A stretch of DNA of 64,000 nt from Streptomyces marispadix (GCF_022524345.1 NZ_JAKWJU010000002.1:6500001-6564000); one strand, 5' to 3'. Counted from the stretch's first letter, positions 17,742 through 27,762 are shown. Notes: generated by a model from the sequence alone, not told the origin. Numbers and translations: made by a program.

Positions 17742-19466
17742 ATGACGTCCACGGTGCCCACCGCCGTACACGAGGACCAGCTTCACGACGACGCCGCCGG
17801 GAAGCCGCCCACCATGTCCGGGCCCGACTTCCCGTTCGCCTACGACGACTTCCTCGCCCACCCCGCGGGCCTGGGCTCCGTACCCGCCACCGAGCACGGC
17901 ACCGAGGTCGCCGTGATCGGCGGCGGACTCTCCGGCATCGTCACCGCGTACGAGCTGATGAAGACCGGCCTCAGGCCCGTCGTCTACGAGGCCGACCGGA
18001 TCGGCGGGCGGCTGCGCACCGAGCGCTTCGAAGGCTGCGAGGGCGAACTGACCGCCGAGATGGGCGCGATGCGCTTCCCGCCGTCCTCGACTGCCTTCCA
18101 GCACTATGTCGACCTCGCCGGGCTGGAGACCAAGCCGTTCCCCAACCCCCTCGCGCCCGCGACCCCTTCGACGGTCGTCGACCTCAAGGGCCGCTCGTAC
18201 TACGCCCGTACGCTCGACGACCTGCCGCCCGTGTTCCACCAGGTCATGGACGCCTGGAACGCCTGCCTGGAGGAGGGCGCCGAATTCTCCGCCATGCGGC
18301 GGGCGTTGAGGGAACGCGACGTGCCGCGCATCCGGGAGATCTGGTCGCGGCTGGTGGAGAAGCTGGACGACCAGACCTTCTACGGCTTCCTCTGCGCCTC
18401 GAAGTCCTTCGCGTCCTTCCGGCACCGTGAGATCTTCGGGCAGGTCGGTTTCGGCACCGGCGGCTGGGACACCGACTTCCCCAACTCCATCCTGGAGATC
18501 CTGCGCGTCGTCTACACCGGCGCGGACGACGACCACCGCAGCATCGTCGGCGGCAGCCGCCGACTGCCGCTGCGCCTTTGGGAGATGGAGCCGGACAAGC
18601 TCGTCCACTGGCCGCACGGCACCTCGCTGGCCTCGCTGCACGAGGCGGGCGAGCCCAGGCCCGCCGTGACCCGTCTGCACCGCACCGCGGGCAACCGCAT
18701 CACCGTCACCGACGCATCGGGCGCGATCCGCACCTACCGGGCAGCGGTCTTCACGGCCCAGTCGTGGATGCTGCTCAGCAAGATCGACTGTGATGACGAG
18801 CTGCTGCCCATCGACCACTGGACGGCGGTGGAACGCACCCACTACATGGAGTCCTCGAAGCTGTTCGTGCCCGTGGACCGGCCGTTCTGGCTCGACGAGG
18901 CCGTCGACGACAGGGGTGAGCCGACCGGCCGCGACGTGATGAGCATGACGCTCACCGACCGCATGACGCGCGGCACTTATCTGCTGGACGACGGCCCGGA
19001 CCGGCCCGCCGCGATCTGCCTGTCGTACACGTGGTGCGACGACAGCCTCAAGTGGCTGCCGCTCGACGCCACGGAGCGCATGGAGGTGATGCTGAAGTCG
19101 CTCGGTGAGATCTACCCGGACGTCGACATCCGCAGCCACATCACCGGCAGCCCCCTCACGGTCTCCTGGGAGGACGAGCCGTACTTCATGGGTGCCTTCA
19201 AGGCCAACCTCCCCGGCCACTACCGCTACCAGCGGCGCCTGTTCACCCACTTCATGCAGGACGACCTGCCCGAGGACAAGCGCGGCCTGTTCCTCGCCGG
19301 GGACGACATCTCCTGGACGGCGGGCTGGGCGGAGGGCGCGGTACAGACCGCGATCAACGCCGTATGGGGAGTGCTCCACCACCTCGGCGGCGGCACCGAT
19401 CCGTCCAACCCGGGACCCGGCGACGTGTACGACGAGATCGCGCCGGTGCTGCTGCCGGAGGACTGA
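17742..19466 (+). CDS. Flavin amino-acid monooxygenase/oxidase (tryptophan or phenylalanine 2-monooxygenase-like)
   Basis: The 574-residue protein has an FAD-binding Rossmann motif (VAVIGGGLSGIVTAYEL, near residues 55-72) followed by YEADRIGGRLRTE, the standard amine-oxidase signature, and a C-terminal FAD contact region, LFLAGDDISWTAGWAEGAV. Its size, the about 50-residue hydrophilic N-terminal extension and the WTAGWAEGA motif point to the L-amino-acid oxidase/tryptophan 2-monooxygenase branch rather than simple monoamine oxidases. That branch forms an amide by oxidative decarboxylation, or a keto acid by oxidation. The adjacent amide hydrolase supports the monooxygenase reading. The ATG follows GGAGAGGAG. 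No signal peptide is seen, so it acts in the cytoplasm. Which aromatic amino acid it uses cannot be settled here. Confidence 0.88.
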   Translation: MTSTVPTAVHEDQLHDDAAGKPPTMSGPDFPFAYDDFLAHPAGLGSVPATEHGTEVAVIGGGLSGIVTAYELMKTGLRPVVYEADRIGGRLRTERFEGCEGELTAEMGAMRFPPSSTAFQHYVDLAGLETKPFPNPLAPATPSTVVDLKGRSYYARTLDDLPPVFHQVMDAWNACLEEGAEFSAMRRALRERDVPRIREIWSRLVEKLDDQTFYGFLCASKSFASFRHREIFGQVGFGTGGWDTDFPNSILEILRVVYTGADDDHRSIVGGSRRLPLRLWEMEPDKLVHWPHGTSLASLHEAGEPRPAVTRLHRTAGNRITVTDASGAIRTYRAAVFTAQSWMLLSKIDCDDELLPIDHWTAVERTHYMESSKLFVPVDRPFWLDEAVDDRGEPTGRDVMSMTLTDRMTRGTYLLDDGPDRPAAICLSYTWCDDSLKWLPLDATERMEVMLKSLGEIYPDVDIRSHITGSPLTVSWEDEPYFMGAFKANLPGHYRYQRRLFTHFMQDDLPEDKRGLFLAGDDISWTAGWAEGAVQTAINAVWGVLHHLGGGTDPSNPGPGDVYDEIAPVLLPED

Positions 19467-19483
19467 GGGACGGCCCGGCGCGG

Positions 19484-19525
19484 CTCCCGCCCGGAACCCG
19501 TGCGCGCACGGGCGCCGGGCGGGAG
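19484..19525. terminator. Strong double-stem hairpin between convergent genes
   Basis: CTCCCGCCCGG (19484-19494) pairs perfectly with CCGGGCGGGAG (19515-19525). The loop holds a second perfect palindrome, CCCGTGCG/CGCACGGG. It lies between the convergent oxidase and luciferase-like genes and probably ends both transcripts. Confidence 0.75.
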
Positions 19526-19571
19526 GCGACGGCGGGGCGAAAGCCGGCCCTGGATGCGAAACCTGGCGGCG

Positions 19572-20501
19572 TCACATGCCCGCTGCCCGGATGGCCGAGT
19601 ACAACTCCCTTGCCGCGTCCATCAGTTCAACCGCGTCGCGAGTCGAGTTCTGGAAGTCGACGATCGACTCGTCGACGCCTGCCGCCACGCCCTCCGCGAG
19701 GTCCTCGACGATCTGCGCCACACTGCCCTGGTGCGGCCTGCGGTCGCGGCCCAGCGGCTTGTCGGTGATCTGCACCCCGCACCGCTGCACGACGGTGAGG
19801 GAGTCGGGGTCGCGGCCGTGCCCTTCGGCGAGTTCGCGGAGCCTGGCACGGTTGCGGGCCACGACCTCGGGGGTCGCCAGGGAGGGCGCCCAGCCGTCCG
19901 CGCGGCGCGCGATCCGGTCCAGGGTGCGGGTGTTGCTCGCGGCGAGCAGCAACGGGATACGGCCGCCCGGCGGCTTGGGCCCCACATCGGAGGGCGCGAT
20001 GCGCGTGCGTGCCCCTTCGTGCGCTGAGGTGCCGGGGCTCCACACCGTCTCGCACACGTCGATCGTCTCGTCCAGCAGCTCACCCCTGCGGGCGAAGTCG
20101 GAGCCCGCGGCGGCGTATTCGTCACGCGACCAGCCGGTGCCCAGGCCCGCGACGACGCGGCCGCCGCTGGCCGCGCTCAACGTGGCGAACATACGGGCCA
20201 GTTCGAAGGGCGCGTGCAGCGGAGCGACCAGCACCGACGTGCCGAGACGCACCCGGCCGGTGACGGCTGCCGCCTGTGCGAGCGTGACGAACGGGTCGGC
20301 GACATGGCGGAAGGTCTCCGGCCAGGGCCTGCCGTCGATGCCGTACATGCCGTCGACCGGTTCCTCCGGCACCAGGGTCCGCTCGAAGACCCACAGACTG
20401 TCGAAGCCGAACTCCTCGGCCTCCCGGGCCACCGCCGTCACGTCGCGGCCCGACGCAAAGTGCTTCATCTGCGGCAGCCCCAGGCCCAGTCGCAGCGTCA
20501 T
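19572..20501 (-). CDS. LLM-class flavin/F420-dependent oxidoreductase
   Basis: The 309-residue protein has the luciferase-like monooxygenase TIM-barrel pattern: LGLGLPQMKHFASG at the first strand, EEFGFDSLWVFERTL, TGRVRLGTSVLVAPLHAP, and GGRVVAGLGTGWSRDEY. The last motif is typical of actinobacterial F420-dependent members. Such enzymes reduce or oxidise small organic substrates with F420 or FMN; the substrate is not evident. The ATG at 20501 follows a clear GGAGGAG, so upstream in-frame codons are not used. It is a single gene, divergent in function from its neighbours. Confidence 0.9.
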   Translation of the reverse strand: MTLRLGLGLPQMKHFASGRDVTAVAREAEEFGFDSLWVFERTLVPEEPVDGMYGIDGRPWPETFRHVADPFVTLAQAAAVTGRVRLGTSVLVAPLHAPFELARMFATLSAASGGRVVAGLGTGWSRDEYAAAGSDFARRGELLDETIDVCETVWSPGTSAHEGARTRIAPSDVGPKPPGGRIPLLLAASNTRTLDRIARRADGWAPSLATPEVVARNRARLRELAEGHGRDPDSLTVVQRCGVQITDKPLGRDRRPHQGSVAQIVEDLAEGVAAGVDESIVDFQNSTRDAVELMDAARELYSAIRAAGM

Positions 20502-20634
20502 GTCTCCTCCGTACGGATCGTGTGTGGGGGCGGGGACTCGCGTCCCGTCCTGCAAGACTGCCCTCTTCCGCCTCCGCGACCCCTCTCGTCACGGCGCTCA
20601 CGGCGCCTGCTCACTCGGGTCACGCTCCCTGGGC

Positions 20635-21384
20635 TCATGCGCAGCGCGGCGGCAGCGGCGTCAGCAGACACCGCCCGGTCATTCCGGTGCCCGCGTCGAG
20701 CCGCTCGGTGAACTCCCTTGCCAGCTCGGGCAGTTCACGCAGACCCCACAGCGCGCGAAATGCCATCCAGGCCCCGCCGCGCGCCATCTCCAGGCTCCAG
20801 GAGCCCACGAGATGCGTGAGCGGGTCGGCGGCGTCGAGGAGGTCCGGGCCGGGCATCAGCTCCTCGCGGATGCGCTCCTCCAGCAGTGTCAGCAGATCGC
20901 CCACACGCTCGAAGTCGCCCTCCAGCTCCTCGGGTCGAGCCTGCCGTGCCCGGCAGGTGGCGAGCAGCGAGAGCGGAAGATCGTGCCCGACATGGGCGTT
21001 GATCCCCGCCAGGGCGAACTGGAGGGGATGTACCTGAGGATGGTGGCGCAGCCGGAACAGCGGGCGCCAGCACGCCGGAGCACGGCTGCCCGCCCGCAGC
21101 GCGCCGACCGCCGCCAGATAGCGCCCGGCGAAGCGCACACCCAGCTCCCCTGCCGAGTCACGGTCGCTGAACCAGCCCGATTCCACGTGCTGTTGGAACT
21201 CCCGCGTCACCGTGAGATAGACGCGGTTGAAGACGGCGACGCCGTCTCCGTACGGCAGTTCGGCGGCGATGCCGCGGAGGCTGTGCACGACGGAGCGCAG
21301 CCCGCCGTGGGGACGGGGCCGGATCGGACGAGACTGGCGCGGCCCGGGCCCGTCCCGGAGCGGCGTACGTTCGGCTGACGTCAT
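20635..21384 (-). CDS. DUF5995-family protein
   Basis: A 249-residue soluble protein matching the DUF5995 family pattern as I remember it: a start region IAAELPYGDGVAVFNRVYLTVT, then WRPLFRLRH and the characteristic PLQFALAGINAHVGHDLPLSL with conserved Asn and His residues. The family is common in actinobacteria and has no established function; the conserved His/Asn residues could bind a metal. The first 35 residues are low complexity, so the ATG at 21384 is not certain. The neighbours do not suggest a role. Confidence 0.75.
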   Translation of the reverse strand: MTSAERTPLRDGPGPRQSRPIRPRPHGGLRSVVHSLRGIAAELPYGDGVAVFNRVYLTVTREFQQHVESGWFSDRDSAGELGVRFAGRYLAAVGALRAGSRAPACWRPLFRLRHHPQVHPLQFALAGINAHVGHDLPLSLLATCRARQARPEELEGDFERVGDLLTLLEERIREELMPGPDLLDAADPLTHLVGSWSLEMARGGAWMAFRALWGLRELPELAREFTERLDAGTGMTGRCLLTPLPPRCA

Positions 21385-21662
21385 GCGGGCAGCGTGACAG
21401 CCCGGGTGGCGCGCGGCGGCGGACACGACAGCCGGGGCGCCCGGACGGAGGACCCCGGGGCCGTCGGGGACGCAGGGACGTGGGGTACGCCAGGGCACGG
21501 TCGCCGCGGTCGCGGGCCCGGGTCCGGAGAGGCGGTCGGGTCGGCTGGGTCCGTGGGCCGTTCCAGGGAGGCGGCACACTCGCTCCGGCGCCGTGTCCCG
21601 CGCGGGGCCCCGATCAGGCCCCTCAGTCGGGCCGCCCTGGCCCGCTTCGAAGTCCCGTGCGC

Positions 21663-23024
21663 TCAGGGCGACTCGGGGGCCGCGGCCGAGGCGTCCTCCA
21701 TCTTGGCGGAGGCGCCGCCGGGAACGCCCGAGGCCGTGGTGCGCGCCTCCGTACGCAGCATCCCCGCCCCCAGCACGAGCCCCAGCAGCAGCACGGTGAC
21801 CAGCCCGAACGACACGGAGAGCGACGTGGCCTCCGCGATCCAGCCGACCGCTGCGGGAGCAGCGAGGCCCGAGGCGTACGCCAGAGTCGCGACGCCCGCG
21901 ATCTCCTGACCGGGCGAGGAGGAGGGGATTCGGCCCGCGGCGGCGAAGCACAGCGGCACCACCACCGCGACGCCGATGCCGATGAGCGCGTAACCCGCGA
22001 TCGCCAGCGCGGGAGTACGGGCGATCACCACCAGCGCACCGCCGACGGCCGCCGTCAGACCGGACGCACGCACCGTACGCACCGGCCCCAGCCGCCGTAC
22101 CACGGCGTCGCCCAGGAGCCGGGCGACGGCCATCGTGCACGCGAAGGCGGTGAACGCCGAGGCTGCCAGGCCCGGATCGGCATGGGTGACATCACGCAGA
22201 TAGATGGCGGACCAGTCCATGGAAGCGCCCTCGGCGAAGACCGCGAAGAAGCCCATCAGCCCGACGGTGAGGGCGGCACGGCTGGGCAGCGCGAAGCGCG
22301 GCGGCTCCTCCTTCTTCGTCTCTGCGCCTTCGCTCTCGCCGGTCCCGGTCCCGGTGCCGGTCCCCGTCCCGGCCTCGGCGGCGGCGGAGGTCTCGCCCCC
22401 GGCGGCGGTCCCGGTCGCGGTCCGGGCCGCGTCCTTCTCCGCGGTGCCTTCCCCTACGTCCAGCGCCCAGCGGGACGCGACGACCGCGATCACCGCCAGC
22501 ACCGGGGCCACCAGCCCCAGATGGACCCTGCCGTCCATCCCGGTCTCCGCCGCGAGGGCGCCGCCCGCGCCGCCCAGCAGCGTGCCGACGCTCCACATGC
22601 CGTGCAGCCCGGACATCACCGAACGGCCGTAACGCTCCTCGATCTGCACGCCGTGCGAGTTCATCGCGACGTCCATCAGGCCCAGGCCGCACCCGTAGAC
22701 GAAGAGGATCACGCACAGCCACACCAGCCCGGGGGAGAAGGCGGGCAGCGTAAGACCAACGCAGCACATCACCGACAGCCACGCGAGAGTGCGGCGCGGG
22801 CCGTAGCGGTGCGCGAGCCGCGCGGACAGCGGCATCGCGGCGGAGGCGCCGACGGTGAGGAACACCAGCGCCATCCCCAGCCAGCCGTGGCCGAGTTGGA
22901 GATGCTCCCGGATCCACGGGATGGCCGTCGCGAAGCTGCCGCTCACCCCGCCGTGCACGGTGAAGACGACGGAGACCGCGACCCGTGCCCGGCGGGTGGC
23001 GCCCTCGATGACGGTCTGCTGCAT
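21663..23024 (-). CDS. MFS transporter
   Basis: A 453-residue permease with twelve predicted helices in two six-helix halves, joined by a cytoplasmic linker containing a repetitive GTGTGTGTGTGE run. The sequence SVVFTVHGGVSGSFATAIPWI at helix 1 and the pattern DVAMNSHGVQIEERYGR are typical of the MFS group that contains fucose- and YbjJ-like permeases. The start at 23024 is set by GGAGG ten bases upstream. It is transcribed away from the riboflavin operon, with a shared intergenic region of about 300 bases before the riboswitch. The substrate is unknown; nothing ties it to riboflavin except position. Confidence 0.88.
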   Translation of the reverse strand: MQQTVIEGATRRARVAVSVVFTVHGGVSGSFATAIPWIREHLQLGHGWLGMALVFLTVGASAAMPLSARLAHRYGPRRTLAWLSVMCCVGLTLPAFSPGLVWLCVILFVYGCGLGLMDVAMNSHGVQIEERYGRSVMSGLHGMWSVGTLLGGAGGALAAETGMDGRVHLGLVAPVLAVIAVVASRWALDVGEGTAEKDAARTATGTAAGGETSAAAEAGTGTGTGTGTGESEGAETKKEEPPRFALPSRAALTVGLMGFFAVFAEGASMDWSAIYLRDVTHADPGLAASAFTAFACTMAVARLLGDAVVRRLGPVRTVRASGLTAAVGGALVVIARTPALAIAGYALIGIGVAVVVPLCFAAAGRIPSSSPGQEIAGVATLAYASGLAAPAAVGWIAEATSLSVSFGLVTVLLLGLVLGAGMLRTEARTTASGVPGGASAKMEDASAAAPESP

Positions 23025-23341
23025 GTACGGGAATCCTCCGGCCTCTACATACTGCGGGCGGCCGTCGGCCGCCGTGGTCGGTTGTCTCCGCGGGCGCCTT
23101 CCGGCATCACCCGCGCCCGCGCCCGTACCCCTTCGGCCTGCGCGATCCGGGCCACTGTACGGGGGGCCGTACGCACCCGAACAAGGGGTTTTCGCAAGGC
23201 ATTTGCAAGCGGCTGAAACTCCTCGCACAGCCGTCGACACGTGCGAAGCACCACCGTGCACGCACTGTGAGTGAGCCCACAGGCCGTGCGGCCGCCGGGG
23301 GCCCGGCACCGTGGCAGACTGGTCGCGTACCAGTGACGTCA

Positions 23342-23468
23342 GCGCACTCCGGGGTCGGTGAAAGTCCGAACCGGCGGTTACAGTCCGCGACCCGGTCGCC
23401 TCCAGCGGCCGGTTGACCAGGTGAAACTCCTGGACCGACGGTGAAAGTCCGGATGGGAGGCAGTGCGC
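23342..23468 (+). promoter_or_regulatory. FMN riboswitch (RFN element)
   Basis: The closing stem GCGCACT (23342-23348) pairs with AGTGCGC (23462-23468). Between them are the conserved RFN blocks: GGTGAAAGTCCGAACCGGCG, CAGTCCGCGACCC, AGGTGAAACTCCTGGACCGA and CGGTGAAAGTCCGGATGGGA. FMN binding is expected to lower expression of the rib operon that starts 154 bases downstream. The space before ribD could hold an expression platform; no terminator with a U-run is obvious, so control at translation start or by a GC-rich hairpin is possible. Confidence 0.96.
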
Positions 23469-23621
23469 GGCGGACCGTGACCGGTACACCGCCGAGTCGG
23501 CGGGCGTCGTCGTGCTACGCACGGCAGACGCCTCCTTCCGTCCCGCGGTGCCCCGGCTCGACGGTCCGCAGGCATCCCGAAGCGCCCCGGAGTCCGTGCC
23601 CGAAGAGGCAGGAGAGACCCG

Positions 23622-24905
23622 GTGGCCACCGACGCAGCCGCAGTGTCAGCCCCTTCCGCCGAACCGGCCGAACGGGCCGCCATGCGGCGCGCCGTCGAAC
23701 TCGCCGCCCGTGGCCTCGGATCCACCAGCCCGAACCCCGTCGTGGGCTGTGTCGTACTCAACTCCGAGGGCTATCCCGTGGGCGAGGGCTGGCACCAGCG
23801 CGCCGGCGGACCGCACGCGGAGATCCACGCACTCGCCGAGGCGGGCGACGACGCACGCGGCGGCACCGCCGTCGTCACCCTCGAACCCTGCGACCGGACC
23901 GGCCGTACGGGACCGTGCTCGAAGGCGCTCATCGAAGCGGGCATCGCCCGGGTCGTCTACGCCGTCGCCGACCCTTCGGCACCCGGCGGCGCACGGCGGC
24001 TGGCCGAGGCCGGAATCGACGTCGTGCGGGGGCTGCTGGCAGACGAGGCCGCCGCGGGCAACGCCGCATGGCTGACATCGGTGCGGCTCGGGCGCCCCTA
24101 CGTCGTATGGAAGTACGCCGCCACACTCGACGGGCGCGTCGCGGCGGCCGACGGCTCCAGCCGCTGGATCACCTCCGAGGAGGCACGTGCCGACGTGCAC
24201 CGGCTGCGGGCCCGTACCGACGCGGTGCTCGTCGGCTCCGGCACAGCACGAGCCGACCGGCCGCATCTCGCCGTGCGAGGCGTGCCCGGCGCGGTGCAGC
24301 CGCTGCGCGTGGTGATCGACACCGAGGCCGCGGTGGTACGGCCCGGAGCACGCGTACTGGACGGCGCCGCACCCACGCTCGTGGCCGTCGCCGAGGACGC
24401 CGGGGCACACGAACTCGAAGGCGCTGCGGAGCTGTTGAGGCTGCCGCGCGCCGCGGGCGGCGGGCCGGGCGTGGATCTGACCGCGCTGCTGGAGGAGCTT
24501 TACGCGCGGGAGGTCCGTTCCGTGCTGCTGGAGGGCGGCCCGACGCTGGCAGGCGCGTTCGTGCGTGCGGGAGCCGTCGACGAGGTCATCGGCTACATCG
24601 CACCCGTACTGCTGGGCGCCGGGCCCGCCGCGCTCGGGGACGCCGGAATCGCCGCGATCACGCAGGCGTTGCGGCTGAAGGTGACCGAAACCGCCCGGCT
24701 CGGACCGGACTTGCGCATCACTGCGGTGCCCGCGGAGTCCGTACGGGCCGGGGCGACCGGAGCAGCAGCCGCGACCACCGCCGCCGAGGTCACGGCGGGA
24801 GGCGCCACCGCGGTCAGATCTGCCTCTGCGTCCGCCCCCGGGCCCCACGCCATCACCACGAGTACCGCCAAAGCAGCCAACACCGCTGTCACCGAGGAGT
24901 CCTGA
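23622..24905 (+). CDS. ribD: Bifunctional riboflavin biosynthesis deaminase/reductase RibD
   Basis: The 427-residue protein catalyses the second and third steps of riboflavin synthesis from GTP: deamination of the pyrimidine ring and NADPH-dependent reduction of the ribose. The N-terminal deaminase domain (about residues 15-145) has the zinc ligands in GGPHAEIHAL and LEPCDRTGRTGPC; the reductase domain (150-360) has KYAATLDGRVAAADGSSRWI and LEGGPTLAGAF. The last 55 residues are an Ala/Thr-rich tail absent from most homologues. The GTG start follows AGGAGAG. It is the first gene after the FMN riboswitch and abuts ribE. Confidence 0.96.
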   Translation: MATDAAAVSAPSAEPAERAAMRRAVELAARGLGSTSPNPVVGCVVLNSEGYPVGEGWHQRAGGPHAEIHALAEAGDDARGGTAVVTLEPCDRTGRTGPCSKALIEAGIARVVYAVADPSAPGGARRLAEAGIDVVRGLLADEAAAGNAAWLTSVRLGRPYVVWKYAATLDGRVAAADGSSRWITSEEARADVHRLRARTDAVLVGSGTARADRPHLAVRGVPGAVQPLRVVIDTEAAVVRPGARVLDGAAPTLVAVAEDAGAHELEGAAELLRLPRAAGGGPGVDLTALLEELYAREVRSVLLEGGPTLAGAFVRAGAVDEVIGYIAPVLLGAGPAALGDAGIAAITQALRLKVTETARLGPDLRITAVPAESVRAGATGAAAATTAAEVTAGGATAVRSASASAPGPHAITTSTAKAANTAVTEES

Positions 24906-25505
24906 GTGTTCACCGGAATCGTCGAAGAGCTGGGCGAGGTCGTCGCAGTGGAGGAACTGCCGGGCGCGGCACGCCTCCGGCTGCGCGGCCCCCGCGTCAC
25001 CGAGGGAGTGCGGCACGGCGACTCCATCGCCGTCAACGGCGTCTGCCTCACCGTCGTCGAGTCGTCGGACGGCGAGTTCACCGCGGACGTCATCGGCGAG
25101 ACGCTCGCACGCTCCAGCCTCGGCGCACTCACCGTCGGCTCCCGGGTCAATCTCGAACGCCCGATGGCGCTGGGCGGCAGGCTCGACGGCCACCTCGTAC
25201 AGGGCCATGTCGACGGCACGGGCACCATCGCCGAGCGGACCGCGGACGGCACGGTACGCGTCCAACTGCCCCCGGGGCTGGCCAAGTACATCGTCGAGAA
25301 GGGGTCCATCACGGTCGACGGTGTCAGCCTCACCGTCGTCGAGGCGGGCGACGCCCACTTCACCGTCAGCCTGATCCCCACCACGCTGGAGCTGACCACC
25401 CTCGGTGTCAAAAACGCCGGCGACCCGGTCAATCTGGAGGTCGACGTCCTCGCCAAGTACGTGGAGCGGCTGCTGACGCACGACGGCAGGGAAGCGGTCC
25501 GGTGA
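24906..25505 (+). CDS. ribE: Riboflavin synthase alpha subunit
   Basis: The 199-residue protein begins [12 protein letters not shown], the hallmark of the enzyme that dismutates two lumazine molecules to riboflavin. The two lumazine-binding repeats are visible, each with a VNGVCLTVV / VDGVSLTVV type strand and a GHVDGTG motif. The GTG start comes directly after the ribD stop and the end overlaps the ribM start (GTGA), so translation is probably coupled. It would work as a trimer together with RibH. Confidence 0.97.
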   Translation: MFTGIVEELGEVVAVEELPGAARLRLRGPRVTEGVRHGDSIAVNGVCLTVVESSDGEFTADVIGETLARSSLGALTVGSRVNLERPMALGGRLDGHLVQGHVDGTGTIAERTADGTVRVQLPPGLAKYIVEKGSITVDGVSLTVVEAGDAHFTVSLIPTTLELTTLGVKNAGDPVNLEVDVLAKYVERLLTHDGREAVR

Positions 25506-26176
25506 GCGTCATCGCCCTGCTCGACGACGAGGCGTTCACGGCCTTCGGCCAGCACGTCATCTACTCCGACCTCCTCGGCAACGTCATCGGCCTGGCCGCT
25601 CTCGCGCTGGGCTGGCGCCGCTCCGTACTCACCTGGCCCGTGCAGGTGCTGGCCGGGGTCGTCCTCGTCTGCGCCTACTACTCGGCCCAACTGGCGGGCG
25701 GAGTCGGCAAGCAGCTCCTGGTCATCGCTGTCGCGCTGTGGGGCTGGTGGCAGTGGCGCCGCGGCAACCGCACCGCCGAGGACGGCGCGATCACGGTCCG
25801 CTTCGCGACCATGCGGGAGCGCGCCGTGCTGCTGACGGGCACCGCACTGGGGACCCTCGCCGTCGGCGGGCTCTTCACGCTCGTGCCGAAGCTGTCGTGG
25901 AACCCCTGGCCGGACGCGTACATCTTCGTCGGCACGCTCGCCGCGATGACGGCTCAGGCACGCGGACTCGTGGAGTTCTGGTTCGCGTGGCTGCTGGTCG
26001 ACGTCGTCGGCGTACCGCTGGCCTTCAGCAGCGGGCTCGCGTTCTCCGGCCTGGTGTATGTCGTCTACCTCGGTCTCGTGCTGTGGGGCATGCGCAGTTG
26101 GTGGCTGAGGACCCGTACCGCCGCACCAGCGGTGTCCGCTCGACCGGACTCCGCCGTCGAAGGAGCACGACCATGA
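25502..26176 (+). CDS. ribM: PnuC-family riboflavin transporter RibM
   Basis: A 224-residue membrane protein with about six to seven helices and PnuC-family features ([35 protein letters not shown] and [20 protein letters not shown]). PnuC proteins carry nicotinamide riboside, but homologues inside FMN-riboswitch operons of Streptomyces and Corynebacterium are riboflavin carriers called RibM/PnuX, so position settles the substrate. The GTG overlaps the ribE stop and the end overlaps the first ribBA start (ATGA), so all three are coupled. It allows uptake of flavin, possibly also of roseoflavin-type analogues. Confidence 0.88.
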   Translation: MSVIALLDDEAFTAFGQHVIYSDLLGNVIGLAALALGWRRSVLTWPVQVLAGVVLVCAYYSAQLAGGVGKQLLVIAVALWGWWQWRRGNRTAEDGAITVRFATMRERAVLLTGTALGTLAVGGLFTLVPKLSWNPWPDAYIFVGTLAAMTAQARGLVEFWFAWLLVDVVGVPLAFSSGLAFSGLVYVVYLGLVLWGMRSWWLRTRTAAPAVSARPDSAVEGARP

Positions 26177-27762
26177 ACGGGCCCGGCAGTGCCGCCGGGC
26201 CGCTGCCCGGCACGACCGGCCCCCAGGGGCCGCACCGAGGAGGCGCAGCGATGAGCGCAGCCACCCCAGCCGCTACGGCCGCAGCCACTACGGCCGCTCC
26301 GGTCACCGGGTCCGTCCCGGCGCCCGGCGACTACGAACCGCGACGCGGCTCCGAACTGGAGCGCAGCCCCGACGACTTCACCCTCGACACCGTCGAGCGC
26401 GCCATAGCCGACGTGGCCCTCGGCCGTCCCGTCGTCGTCGTCGACGACGAGAACCGGGAGAACGAGGGCGACCTGATCGTCGCCGCCGAGCGGATCACCC
26501 CCGAGATCGTCGCCTTCATGATGAGCGAGTGCCGGGGACTGATCTGCACGCCCATGGAGGCCGCCGACCTCGACCGGCTCGACCTGCCGCAGATGGTCGA
26601 GCACAACTCCGAGGCCATGGGGACGGCCTTCACCGTCTCCGTCGACGGCGCCGCCCGCCATGGGATCACCACCGGCATCTCCGCCGCCGACCGCGCCGCC
26701 ACCATCCGGCTGCTGGCCGACCCGGAGACGGCGCCGCCGGACTTCGTACGGCCCGGACACGTCTTCCCGCTGCGTGCCAAGCCGGGCGGCGTCCTGACCC
26801 GCGCAGGGCACACCGAGGCCGGGGTCGACCTGGCGCGGCTGGCCGGACTGCGGCCCGCCGCCGCCATCGTCGAGATCGCAGCCGAGGACGGCACGATGCT
26901 GCGGCTGCCCGAACTGCTGCCGTTCGCCCGCAAGCACGGCCTCGCGGTGATCTCCATCGAGGATCTCGTCGCCTACCGCAGGGCACGCCCCGAACGCCAG
27001 GGCGAGGCCCGTCCCGGGGAACCGGCCCCCGTGCGGTCTGAGGGGCAGTCCGCCGAGTCCGGCGCCCTTCCCGGCGCCCTTCCCGGCGCACAGCCTGTCG
27101 CGCACGCTGCCGAGCAGTCCGCCGGTCCGGTCGTACGACGTGAGGCCGTCACGCGACTGCCCACGCGCCACGGCGAGTTCCGCGCCTACGGCTACCGCTC
27201 GACGGCCGACGGCGTCGAACACATCGCCCTGGTCGCAGGCGACGTCACGGCGGGCGAAGGCGAGGACGTGCTGGTACGTGTGCACTCCGAGTGCCTCACC
27301 GGCGACGTCTTCGGATCGCTGCGCTGCGACTGCGGCACACAGCTCGACGCCGCCCTGGAGCGGGTGCAGTCCGAGGGGCGCGGCGTGGTGGTGTATCTGC
27401 GCGGGCACGAGGGCCGCGGCATCGGGCTGCTGTCCAAGCTGCGCGCGTACGAGCTGCAAGAGCGCGGCCGCGACACCCTCGACGCCAACCTCGAACTGGG
27501 CCTGCCCGCCGACGCCCGCGACTACGAGGCCGCCGCGCGCATCCTCGCCGACCTGGGCGTACGCTCCCTGCGGCTGATGACCAACAACCCGGAGAAGTCC
27601 GAGGCGATGGTCCGCCACGGGCTGCGGGTCGAGGAGCGCGTGGCGATGCCCGTGGTGGCGGGCGAGCACAACCTGCGCTATCTGCGCACCAAGCGGGACC
27701 GCATGGGCCACGAACTCCCGTCGCTGGAGGCCCGGGAGACCTCGCCGTGCGGAAGCCAGTGA
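26173..27762 (+). CDS. ribBA: Bifunctional DHBP synthase/GTP cyclohydrolase II
   Basis: The protein makes both precursors of riboflavin. The N-terminal DHBP synthase domain (about residues 70-275) has [16 protein letters not shown] and [14 protein letters not shown]; the C-terminal GTP cyclohydrolase II domain (320-510) has the zinc site [18 protein letters not shown] and [10 protein letters not shown]. Between them is a long linker with a [10 protein letters not shown] repeat. Two starts look usable: ATG 26173, overlapping the ribM stop after AAGGAG (529 residues), and in-frame ATG 26251 with an excellent GAGGAGG six bases before it (503 residues). The first is given because of coupling; the extra residues are Gly/Pro-rich and unlikely to matter for catalysis. 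Confidence 0.94.
   Translation: MNGPGSAAGPLPGTTGPQGPHRGGAAMSAATPAATAAATTAAPVTGSVPAPGDYEPRRGSELERSPDDFTLDTVERAIADVALGRPVVVVDDENRENEGDLIVAAERITPEIVAFMMSECRGLICTPMEAADLDRLDLPQMVEHNSEAMGTAFTVSVDGAARHGITTGISAADRAATIRLLADPETAPPDFVRPGHVFPLRAKPGGVLTRAGHTEAGVDLARLAGLRPAAAIVEIAAEDGTMLRLPELLPFARKHGLAVISIEDLVAYRRARPERQGEARPGEPAPVRSEGQSAESGALPGALPGAQPVAHAAEQSAGPVVRREAVTRLPTRHGEFRAYGYRSTADGVEHIALVAGDVTAGEGEDVLVRVHSECLTGDVFGSLRCDCGTQLDAALERVQSEGRGVVVYLRGHEGRGIGLLSKLRAYELQERGRDTLDANLELGLPADARDYEAAARILADLGVRSLRLMTNNPEKSEAMVRHGLRVEERVAMPVVAGEHNLRYLRTKRDRMGHELPSLEARETSPCGSQ

Noticed and set aside
23441..25501. Long plus-strand open frame running through the riboswitch and across ribD and ribE
   Set aside because: It reads as Arg/Pro/Thr-rich sequence in the wrong frame; only its last part, after GTG 25502, is real (ribM).
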